A stretch of DNA of 34,412 nt from positions 1-34,412 of the forward strand of contig JAHDBJ010000048.1 of NCBI GenBank assembly GCA_020630435.1. The letters run 5' to 3'. Numbering within the stretch: position 1 is the first letter of the stretch; every line of letters begins with the position of its first letter. Under the pieces are notes generated by a model. That model was not told the DNA's origin. It made no database searches and saw nothing but the letters and a program-made list of their open reading frames with translations. The stretch comes from Saprospiraceae bacterium. GTDB taxonomy: Bacteria > Bacteroidota > Bacteroidia > Chitinophagales > Saprospiraceae. Of this stretch, positions 9,047 through 17,161 are shown one piece after another. The translations under genes were made by a program, and so were the position numbers.

Positions 9047-10153
9047 ATGCAAAAGGAATCATCAGCCTTGTTCAAGGAGTTTGCTGAACTTAGTAAGGCA
9101 GAATGGCTTGATAAAATAAATAAAGATCTTAAGGGAAAACCTTATACTGATTTGCAGTGGCATATAAAAGAGGGATTAGTTCTTGAGCCTTTTTATATGG
9201 CTGAAGATATTGCTGAACTTAATCATTCTGTCCTTCAAACTGTTAGTGGTAATGATTGGCTCATTGGAGAAACATTTGTAACAGAAGATATAAAAAAAAC
9301 AAATACTCAATTACTCAACGCCTTAATGAATGGTGTAAATGCGCCTAAAATTATTTTTAAAAAATACATAGACAAAACAGCACTTCAGCAATTGTTCAAA
9401 GACATACAATTTGAATATATCCATACAACATTTGCCCTTGAAACTTCCTTAGCCGATACACTTCTACCCTTACTAGCTAGTGTTGTAGACAAGCCCAATG
9501 CTGCTGCTTTTTCTTTTGATTTCCTTACAGAAACGAGAGAAAATACTGCTCAACATTTCCAACAAATACAAAAAACATTAAAACAATATTTCCCTTCATT
9601 TAAACTCAATATTTCGGCGACTAGTTTTCACCGAGGACATTCTTTTGTAACAGAAGAATTAGCAGAAACGATTGCCAAAGGCTGCGATTTCTTAGACCAT
9701 TTATCCAAAGAAGAAGCCCAGCAAAATTGCTTGCAATTTTCTGTAGCAATTGGTAAAAGTTATTTTGTAGAAATTGCTAAAATACGAGCTTTAAAATTGC
9801 TCTGGATCGAAGTACAAAAGTCCTATGGTCTCCGTGTACCAATACTTCCCTTTATTGATGTTTATTTTGATAAAAACGCCTATGATGAGGCGATTCATAC
9901 CAATAAGATTCGGGCGACAACCATGGCAATGGCTGCTGCTATAGGTGGTGCGAATCGATTGACGGTCAGACCAAGTGATGGAGAGTTTGAATTTAGCCAT
10001 AGAATAGCCCGAAATATCCAACATCTTCTAAAAATGGAAAGCTACTTTGATAAAGTTAGTGACCCCGCTGCTGGCAGCTATTATATTGAAACCCTTACCC
10101 ATAAACTTGCTAAAAGTGCTTGGGAAAAATTTCAACAAATGGTTACATCGTAG
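9047..10153 (+). CDS. mutA: Methylmalonyl-CoA mutase small subunit (MutA-like), 3'-truncated
   Basis: The 368-residue protein matches the N-terminal part of the methylmalonyl-CoA mutase TIM barrel of the non-catalytic small subunit. Examples are ELSKAEWLDKINKDLKG, the barrel segments SATSFHRGHSFVTEELAETIAKG and RATTMAMAAAIGGANRLTV, and the late motif SDPAAGSYYIETLT. Homologues normally continue for about 80-100 or more residues after that motif, but here the frame ends almost at once (FQQMVTS). The stop TAG is directly followed by the leader of CRISPR array 1. MutA supports the B12-dependent MutB subunit that interconverts methylmalonyl- and succinyl-CoA, and mutB is not in this window. The product may be unstable or non-functional. 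It is spaced as an operon with lspA. Confidence 0.8.
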   Translation: MQKESSALFKEFAELSKAEWLDKINKDLKGKPYTDLQWHIKEGLVLEPFYMAEDIAELNHSVLQTVSGNDWLIGETFVTEDIKKTNTQLLNALMNGVNAPKIIFKKYIDKTALQQLFKDIQFEYIHTTFALETSLADTLLPLLASVVDKPNAAAFSFDFLTETRENTAQHFQQIQKTLKQYFPSFKLNISATSFHRGHSFVTEELAETIAKGCDFLDHLSKEEAQQNCLQFSVAIGKSYFVEIAKIRALKLLWIEVQKSYGLRVPILPFIDVYFDKNAYDEAIHTNKIRATTMAMAAAIGGANRLTVRPSDGEFEFSHRIARNIQHLLKMESYFDKVSDPAAGSYYIETLTHKLAKSAWEKFQQMVTS

Positions 10154-10274
10154 GTCGTCGATGAACGGTCATAATTGTATAATTGGAGGTCGACGACTAA
10201 AGCTATAAAAAAAACTGACTATGATTTTGCTAAATCATTGATGAATAATATATTTACGTATATTTATCCAACGG
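10154..10274 (+). promoter_or_regulatory. Leader of CRISPR array 1
   Basis: The 121-bp leader starts right after the mutA stop. It holds an inverted repeat GTCGTCGA (10154-10161) / TCGACGAC (10190-10197) with 28 bases between the arms. A promoter-like pair follows: TTTG (10226-10229), 19 bases, TATATTTA (10249-10256). The last bases before the first repeat, around AACGG, match the leader of array 2. Transcription would start about 10 bases before the first repeat. The inverted repeat may bind an integration host factor or Cas1-Cas2 (inference). Confidence 0.75.
10226..10256 (+). promoter_or_regulatory. Putative pre-crRNA promoter of array 1
   Basis: TTTG-N19-TATATTTA fits the Bacteroidota -33/-7 promoter except for the last base (A instead of G). 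The same elements with the same 19-base spacing occur before array 2, which supports a real promoter. Confidence 0.55.
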
Positions 10275-12673
10275 ATTTTAATCGTACCAGTTTGGAATTG
10301 AAACTCTTTTACTTCAATGTCTTTAACTTTCGTTTTTTCAAATTTTAATCGTACCAGTTTGGAATTGAAACTTATTAAGGTTAATTTAGATTTCATCGAC
10401 ATTAATATTTTAATCGTACCAGTTTGGAATTGAAACCTTTTCAGATTATTGATAAATTATCATATGAAAGTAATTTTAATCGTACCAGTTTGGAATTGAA
10501 ACCCTTTTTTATAATGTTGCCGATATTTTTCATACTAATTTTAATCGTACCAGTTTGGAATTGAAACATTTTCATTGCGTATTGATACTTCACAAAAACA
10601 AGAATTTTAATCGTACCAGTTTGGAATTGAAACGTAGGTGCATCCCTCCAGCTCTATGGTACGTTGGTAATTTTAATCGTACCAGTTTGGAATTGAAACC
10701 GTAATTCAATTGATTGTACGACTTATTATGAAGGTATTTTAATCGTACCAGTTTGGAATTGAAACTTTGTAAACTTCTTTACCTTCTCCACAGTCTTTAT
10801 AAATTTTAATCGTACCAGTTTGGAATTGAAACCTTCGTTATCTGCTTTAAAATAGGCGGCAAATTCTATTTTAATCGTACCAGTTTGGAATTGAAACCTG
10901 TTATTTCGCAATAATCAGATTTTGCTGAAGAAGATTTTAATCGTACCAGTTTGGAATTGAAACATTATATAGGTCTGATTATCAATTTATTGTAAAAAAT
11001 TTTAATCGTACCAGTTTGGAATTGAAACTAGTGAGAGAGTAGGGGAGAAGCTAGGGCAAGCGGTATTTTAATCGTACCAGTTTGGAATTGAAACTAACTA
11101 TATTAAAAACCATTAACCCTAAATTCTTACGATTTTAATCGTACCAGTTTGGAATTGAAACACAATTGCAGCAATTGTCATAGGTTCACCAACTCATTTT
11201 AATCGTACCAGTTTGGAATTGAAACTGCAAGGAGATTGCAAGGCTTGAGAAATTTACACTTATTTTAATCGTACCAGTTTGGAATTGAAACTTCATAGAT
11301 TGATAAAAATCGTTAGCTAATGCAGTATTTTAATCGTACCAGTTTGGAATTGAAACAAAAGCGAGTACGCTAGGTTGACATTAAACAACATGATTTTAAT
11401 CGTACCAGTTTGGAATTGAAACTTTATAAAATGTAAACAGCCTAATACGTATGTTAAAATTTTAATCGTACCAGTTTGGAATTGAAACGTTATACAGAAT
11501 ATTGTGTAAATCAGCAATAGTATAATTTTAATCGTACCAGTTTGGAATTGAAACACTCCGATTAATACACGATTAGATTTTTTCGACTATATTTTAATCG
11601 TACCAGTTTGGAATTGAAACTCTACAATTATTAATCCTGTTTTAAAAGATAATATTATTTTAATCGTACCAGTTTGGAATTGAAACGAGGCAAAAAAGGC
11701 GTGTATCTTATCAAAGAGGATAATTTTAATCGTACCAGTTTGGAATTGAAACAAAGGTAATAACTGATTAGGTTCACAAATTGCCCTATTTTAATCGTAC
11801 CAGTTTGGAATTGAAACAGCAATCTATCAAAACGTGCTTCATCTTGCCTTCTTATTTTAATCGTACCAGTTTGGAATTGAAACGTAAAGCGTTGCCTTCA
11901 CTTGCACTAGGGAGAAATCATTTTAATCGTACCAGTTTGGAATTGAAACGTAAAGCGTTGCCTTCACTTGCACTAGGGAGAAATCATTTTAATCGTACCA
12001 GTTTGGAATTGAAACATTTCTGACGCTGGGGCGTTATTAATGGTAAATGATATTTTAATCGTACCAGTTTGGAATTGAAACGGTATTGTCATTCTTCCAA
12101 AAACAAAATCTCTCATCATTTTAATCGTACCAGTTTGGAATTGAAACAACGATTTTGAATAACTTGTTTACATCAGTATCAAGATTTTAATCGTACCAGT
12201 TTGGAATTGAAACCAACTACAAGCACATTCTCTTTTTGATTGACAGTTTATTTTAATCGTACCAGTTTGGAATTGAAACTGATAACTACAAACACCACTA
12301 CCTTTATTTGTAGAAAATTTTAATCGTACCAGTTTGGAATTGAAACACCCAAGTTGCGGAATTAATAATGTTTTTAATTCCTATTTTAATCGTACCAGTT
12401 TGGAATTGAAACTTTAACATCTACTGTTCAAACGCTAAATCAACTAAATTTTAATCGTACCAGTTTGGAATTGAAACTTCCGTAAAAGTCTAAAAACGAT
12501 TAATGAAACAAAGATTTTAATCGTACCAGTTTGGAATTGAAACGATGTGATGAAAACTTCAACTTCTAGTCTGTCTTTATTTTAATCGTACCAGTTTGGA
12601 ATTGAAACGAAATGAAAGATTTTCTTAGGAAAGTAGCTTTTTTATTTTAATCGTACCAGTTTGGAATTGAAAT
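10275..12673 (+). CRISPR. CRISPR array 1: 37 repeats, 36 spacers
   Basis: The 30-bp repeats start ATTTTAATCGTACC and end GGAATTGAAAC, with spacers of about 34-37 bp. The ATTGAAAC end is the typical 8-base 5' handle left by Cas6 in type I-B and related systems, so transcription is to the right. Positions 11-23 can form a mini-hairpin (C13-C14-A15 with T19-G20-G21, plus T11-A23, with an A12/A22 mismatch). The final repeat (12644-12673) ends in T instead of C, as expected for the old, leader-distal end. One spacer unit is duplicated in tandem (11884-11919 and 11950-11985). The spacer at 10634-10669 is nearly identical to one in array 2. There are no cas genes beside it; the cas operon lies about 8 kb downstream. 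Confidence 0.98.
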
Positions 12674-12678
12674 CTATA

Positions 12679-12731
12679 ATCAACAAATTATTATATTAGC
12701 CCATCAGCAAATTATACTATCAACAAATTAT
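12679..12731 (+). repeat. Short direct repeats behind array 1
   Basis: Three copies of a 13-base unit follow the last CRISPR repeat: ATCAACAAATTAT at 12679-12691, ATCAGCAAATTAT at 12703-12715 and ATCAACAAATTAT at 12719-12731. They end just before the next gene's start codon. The function is unknown; they could be regulatory for that gene or a product of slippage. Confidence 0.5.
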
Positions 12732-12736
12732 ATAAG

Positions 12737-13078
12737 ATGTGGTCAATGGATACGATGTGGTTTGAGTTAACACTAGTAAGTGCTATATACGCTATTGGGA
12801 ACATTTTTTTTGGGCATTTTGAGGAGCAAACGCCGAAAATCAGACGTTTATTAAAATATATTCTGACCTTAATCTTGGTTGTTACAATATCCCATTACTT
12901 AGGTCGTACAATAGCCCTACTCACTTTAGGATTATTACTCTTACCTGCGATTTATATTCATACTATATACTTACCTAAAAAAGGCATAAATGGCTGGACG
13001 GGTGAGCCCAAAGAAAAGTATTATGAATTAAGAGGTTGGGATAAAAATCTTTTAACTAGAAAAGATATTGAAAAATAA
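12737..13078 (+). CDS. Small conserved membrane protein
   Basis: The 113-residue protein has two or three hydrophobic segments (about 10-26, 40-58 and 60-78) and a soluble C-terminal tail. The tail contains GINGWTGEPKEKYY and ELRGWDK, a pattern seen in small uncharacterised Bacteroidota membrane proteins. ATG codons at residues 1, 4 and 7 are all possible starts. The gene begins 63 bp after CRISPR array 1, and the short ATCARCAAATTAT repeats lie directly upstream. No function can be assigned. Confidence 0.6.
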   Translation: MWSMDTMWFELTLVSAIYAIGNIFFGHFEEQTPKIRRLLKYILTLILVVTISHYLGRTIALLTLGLLLLPAIYIHTIYLPKKGINGWTGEPKEKYYELRGWDKNLLTRKDIEK

Positions 13079-13226
13079 AAATATTGTAAGCCTTACCTTT
13101 AAAACGAACGATTTATTTTTTATACAAAAAATTAAACCTTTGGTATTTCTAGAAGTCTAATGAACATTCATTGACCCCTTTTTGTAATTTCTAATGTAGA
13201 CAAAATACAATAAACGACACTATAAT

Positions 13227-13676
13227 ATGAATATAATCCTATCCATTATCTTCGTGCTGTCCTTCAATATAATAGCACATGATGCTGCCATCGCAATATT
13301 TACAATTAAACAAAAAAACGATAAGACTTTATTGGACATTACTTTAGATGCGCAAGATTTAGCAAGTGTACTTGACGTTCTCGAAAAGGAGTTATCATCA
13401 AGTTTAATAGAAAACTATCTTAATGAGCAGACAACATTTCTATTTAATGAAGAACAATACAATGTCAAAATAAACGAAATACACCGTAGAGGTGACCACC
13501 TTCAGATAAGAGGGTTTTTTGATTCCGAAATAATAGAAATCAATACCATTAAAATTCAAAATACTTGTCTTCTCGAAATAGAGGATCATTCAAATATCAT
13601 TCAGTTCCGATTAAATGGAAAAGCAAGAGATTTTCGTATGAATAAGCATCGAACGACTATTGTTTTTACAGCATAA
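13227..13676 (+). CDS. Exported protein, DUF6702-like
   Basis: The 149-residue protein has an N-terminal signal sequence (MNIILSIIFVLSFNIIAH). The mature part fits the small exported DUF6702 family: an early beta-rich segment (IFTIKQKNDKTLLDITLDAQ), a middle YLNEQTTFLFNEEQY, and the closing pattern CLLEIEDHSNIIQFRLNGKARDF, equivalent to the family's 'N.L...F.DQ.N.V.....GK.KS' end. The family is typical of Bacteroidota and has no known biochemical role. The gene is separated by about 150 bp from its upstream neighbour and 62 bp from the sulfatase gene, so co-transcription with the latter is possible. Confidence 0.55.
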   Translation: MNIILSIIFVLSFNIIAHDAAIAIFTIKQKNDKTLLDITLDAQDLASVLDVLEKELSSSLIENYLNEQTTFLFNEEQYNVKINEIHRRGDHLQIRGFFDSEIIEINTIKIQNTCLLEIEDHSNIIQFRLNGKARDFRMNKHRTTIVFTA

Positions 13677-13738
13677 TTTATTTTTCATAGCTCCCACCAC
13701 TTTTAAATTTTAATACAACTTCTTTAATCTTTGTTAAA

Positions 13739-16700
13739 ATGCCTTATTCAAGATACCTGTTTCTTTTTATAATATCGTTCTCACTATTTTTCCAATTAAA
13801 AAGTCAAAGCACCAAACCAAATATTCTATTGGTCATTGCTGATGATTTAGGGATTGATGCAATAGAGGGTTTTGGTTTAGAAACCAATACCCCCACGACT
13901 CCAACCTTACAATCTCTTCAAGCGAATGGATTGTCCTTTATGAATACTTGGGCAACGCCACAATGTACACCTACAAGAGCCGCTATTATGAGTGGCAAAC
14001 ATGGTATAAAAACTGGTGTCATGCGTGTACCAGGCAATTTAGATTTAGAACATGAATCTTTATTTACTTATCTCAACAATAATGCTGATACAGACTATGC
14101 TACGGCAGTAATTGGTAAATGGCATATCTCAAATCCTACAGATAACAATCACCCGCATCAGCATGGCATTGACCATTATGAAGGATTAATAAGGGGCACA
14201 TTAGACGATTATTACAGTTGGGAAAAAGTAAAAAATGGACAGATAGAACAAGTAGAAGAATACGTAACGACACACCTAACTAATGCCGCTATTGATTGGG
14301 TCAGAGGACAAGAGCAACCTTGGTTTTTATGGCTAGCCCATATTGCACCACATAGTCCTTTTCATGTACCGCCTGAAGGACTATATAGTGTTGAAAATCC
14401 TACAAATAATTCGCTAAAGTACCATGCTGCTATAGAAGCAATGGATCACGAAATGGGTAGATTGCTTGACAGTCTAGACCAAAACACCTTAGACAATACA
14501 GTTATTATTTTTATAGGGGACAATGGTACACCAAATACCGTATTGCAACATTATCCACAGGGGCATGGTAAAGCAACAATGTATGAAGGAGGGTTAAGAG
14601 TACCAATGATCATTAGTGGTAAAGGAGTGAGTCGAAAAGGGGAAGAAGAACAAGGGCTTGCACAAGTAAGCGATCTTCATGCAACGATTATAGAATTAAC
14701 TTCGAATCAATTAAATGGTGGTATCCATAATAGTTATAGTCTAAAGCCCGCATTATCCTGCCAAGATGCTATCTCTCGAAAATACCTCTATTCTGATTAT
14801 CAAAAAAATGGTGCGATGCTATGGGCAATCAAAAATGATCAGTATAAGTTGATTGAAGATGAAAATGGTAATCAAGAATTTTATAGGATTGACAATAGCA
14901 TACAGGAAACGGATAATCTAGTCTCGTCTTTGTCTGCTGATGAGGCTATTGTATTAACAGAACTAGAAACAGAGGCTCAAACGATTAGAACAGCATGGTC
15001 TTGTCAGGATTTAATTCAAAATGGAGAAGAGACTGTCATAGATGATTGTGATAATGACTGTAATGACATTGATGAATTAGGATTAGAAAATATAGGATGC
15101 TGTGATACACCCGCCTATCCTAGCGTTTATCATGAATATATTGAAAATGATAACAGAATTATCTATTCTAATGGTTATCCAGATCATTCCTATTGTTATA
15201 ATCCGAATAATATTCCAGAGCAAACCTATCATCATTTCACTATAGATAAGTCTCCAATAATTACAGGAGAAATTACGAGTATGGTAAGAAATAATGGTCG
15301 CCCAGCTCGGCATTTTGGCGTTGCTTTAAATGGTGTTATTTTAGCACCTGCACCAGCATTACCTTTCATTTTCGAAAATCCTAATACGGGAGAATTTAAC
15401 TGGGACTGGGTATTTGAACCTACGAATAATCAAGGTAACGGTAATGGTCGAGTCAATCTGGATTGTGCCTCCGCCCATACAGGTGGGCAAGGCTATCATT
15501 ACCATGGCGAAATGTTTGAATATCTAGAAAATATTGAACCTGGAATTACTATAGCTAGTTCTACGTCAACCATAATACAAGTCGGCTGGGCATCAGATGG
15601 ATTTCCAATTATCTATAAATTTGGTCCTGATGCTGATGGCATCCTTAAAGAACTTCAACCAAGTTATCGTCTACGAGCAGGGATTCGACCTGGTGATGGC
15701 ATTGCAGAACCTTGTGGTCCTTATACAGGAAAATATACTAGAGATTACGAGTATGTCTGTGGTTTAGGAGATTTAGATGCTTGTAATGGTATTCAGTCTT
15801 CCATTACAATAGAAACTTCTAATGGAGAAGAGACCTTTAGTTATTTTTATGTTATTACTTCTACCTTTCCTCAAATACCACGCTGTCTAGTCGGGAATGT
15901 AAGTGCCGATTTTGATAATAATAATGGTTCCATTACAGGAGTAGACAATGATGGAGATGGATATTTATCTCAATTTGAGTGTAATGATAATAATCCGAAT
16001 GTCAATCCTAGTCAAATAGAAGTACTCTATAATGGTTTAGACGATGACTGCGACCCCTCAACCCTAGACGATGATATTGACCAAGACGGATTTAATAATG
16101 ATATGGACTGTGATGACAATAATCCGAATATCAATCCCGATGCCAACGAAATTGTCTACAACGGCTTAGACGATGACTGCGACCCCTCAACCCTAGACGA
16201 CGATATTGACCAAGACGGATTTAATAATGATATGGACTGTGATGACAATAACCCGAATATCAATCCCGATGTCAATGAAATTGTCTACAATGGCTTAGAC
16301 GATGACTGCGACCCCTCAACCCTAGACGACGATATTGACCAAGATGGGTTTAATAACGATATGGACTGTGATGACAATAATCCGAATATCAATCCCGATG
16401 TCAACGAAATTGTCTACAATGGCTTAGACGATGACTGCGACCCCTCAACCCTAGACGATGATATTGACCAAGACGGATTTAATAATGATATGGACTGTGA
16501 TGACAATAATCCGAATATCAATCCCGATGCCAATGAAATTGTTTATAACGGTTTAGATGATGACTGTAACCCCTCAACCCTAGACGACGACCTTGATCAA
16601 GATGGTTTTAATAATGATATGGATTGTGATGATAATAATTCCAATATCAATCCCGATGCCAACGAAATCGTCTACAATGGAATAGACGACGATTGCGCCC

Positions 16701-17098
16701 CCTCAACTCTAGACGATGACCTTGACCAAGATGGTTTTAATAATGATATGGACTGTGATGACAATAATCCGAATATCAATCCCGATGCTGAAGATATACC
16801 AAATAATCAAATTGATGAAGATTGTGATGGTATTGATTTAGTTACTTCTACATACCAACTTCCTACTTCAAAAATTAGTATTTACCCAAACCCTGTTAGT
16901 GATCTAATATTCATCAAGGTTACGGGTAACTTAAACTTTAAAACTACACTATATAATTTGACAGGAAAACAAATCATGACTGCTTTCAATCCAAATTTTT
17001 TACACCTAAAATCTATACCAGAAGGAGTCTATTTACTTGAAATTAAAGACCTAAACTCTAATGATAAGATTATAGAACGAATTGTAAAAATTGAATAA
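13739..17098 (+). CDS. Secreted multidomain sulfatase with YHYH domain, MopE-type repeats and T9SS signal
   Basis: The 1119-residue protein has a signal peptide (about 1-23). A type I sulfatase domain spans about 26-420: metal motif ADDLG, formylglycine site CTPTR with Cys76, then GKWH, HSPFH and GDNG with Asp261/Asn262. The Cys-type site means a separate formylglycine-generating enzyme must activate it; none is in the window. A YHYH domain spans about 500-730, with the motif GYHYHG at 585-590. Seven copies of a 43-residue Asp/Asn-rich repeat follow (about 735-1034; core DQDGFNNDMDCDD and NGLDDDCDPS), resembling the putative metal-binding motif of MopE and likely Ca-binding. A T9SS type A sorting domain closes the protein (about 1046-1119; ISIYPNP). 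It is expected on the cell surface or secreted. The substrate is unknown; sulfated polysaccharide is a guess. Confidence 0.88.
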   Translation: MPYSRYLFLFIISFSLFFQLKSQSTKPNILLVIADDLGIDAIEGFGLETNTPTTPTLQSLQANGLSFMNTWATPQCTPTRAAIMSGKHGIKTGVMRVPGNLDLEHESLFTYLNNNADTDYATAVIGKWHISNPTDNNHPHQHGIDHYEGLIRGTLDDYYSWEKVKNGQIEQVEEYVTTHLTNAAIDWVRGQEQPWFLWLAHIAPHSPFHVPPEGLYSVENPTNNSLKYHAAIEAMDHEMGRLLDSLDQNTLDNTVIIFIGDNGTPNTVLQHYPQGHGKATMYEGGLRVPMIISGKGVSRKGEEEQGLAQVSDLHATIIELTSNQLNGGIHNSYSLKPALSCQDAISRKYLYSDYQKNGAMLWAIKNDQYKLIEDENGNQEFYRIDNSIQETDNLVSSLSADEAIVLTELETEAQTIRTAWSCQDLIQNGEETVIDDCDNDCNDIDELGLENIGCCDTPAYPSVYHEYIENDNRIIYSNGYPDHSYCYNPNNIPEQTYHHFTIDKSPIITGEITSMVRNNGRPARHFGVALNGVILAPAPALPFIFENPNTGEFNWDWVFEPTNNQGNGNGRVNLDCASAHTGGQGYHYHGEMFEYLENIEPGITIASSTSTIIQVGWASDGFPIIYKFGPDADGILKELQPSYRLRAGIRPGDGIAEPCGPYTGKYTRDYEYVCGLGDLDACNGIQSSITIETSNGEETFSYFYVITSTFPQIPRCLVGNVSADFDNNNGSITGVDNDGDGYLSQFECNDNNPNVNPSQIEVLYNGLDDDCDPSTLDDDIDQDGFNNDMDCDDNNPNINPDANEIVYNGLDDDCDPSTLDDDIDQDGFNNDMDCDDNNPNINPDVNEIVYNGLDDDCDPSTLDDDIDQDGFNNDMDCDDNNPNINPDVNEIVYNGLDDDCDPSTLDDDIDQDGFNNDMDCDDNNPNINPDANEIVYNGLDDDCNPSTLDDDLDQDGFNNDMDCDDNNSNINPDANEIVYNGIDDDCAPSTLDDDLDQDGFNNDMDCDDNNPNINPDAEDIPNNQIDEDCDGIDLVTSTYQLPTSKISIYPNPVSDLIFIKVTGNLNFKTTLYNLTGKQIMTAFNPNFLHLKSIPEGVYLLEIKDLNSNDKIIERIVKIE
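15941..16840 (+). repeat. In-frame tandem repeat, 129-bp unit, in the sulfatase gene
   Basis: Seven units (the first and last diverged) encode the Asp-rich 43-residue repeat. Middle copies are almost identical at the DNA level; for example, the unit starting at 16073 recurs exactly 129 bases later at 16202. This implies recent expansion or gene conversion, and copy number is probably variable between strains. Confidence 0.95.
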
Positions 17099-17110
17099 CA
17101 TTGGAAATGT

Positions 17111-17154
17111 AAAAAACAAGAATTAAACTAATCTTTAATCAGTTTAACTCCTGT
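17111..17154 (-). terminator. Terminator between convergent T9SS genes
   Basis: Arms at 17116-17129 and 17141-17154 pair over 14 positions with an 11-base loop. On the minus strand the two imperfect pairs become G-U wobbles, and the hairpin is followed by TTTTTT, so it terminates the minus-strand gene well. On the plus strand it has two mismatches and no T run, so it can serve the sulfatase gene only weakly. Confidence 0.7.
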
Positions 17155-17161
17155 TATTCCA

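Noticed and set aside
10154-10197. The GTCGTCGA/TCGACGAC inverted repeat as a terminator of mutA
   Set aside because: No T run follows on either side, the loop is 28 bases, and the same motif with the same spacing recurs in the other leader, which fits a leader element better.
10726-12023. Open frames of 60-80 codons within array 1, with repeated peptides such as FQFQTGTIKI or FNRTSLELK
   Set aside because: They are translations of CRISPR repeats and spacers, without ribosome-binding sites or homology; not genes.
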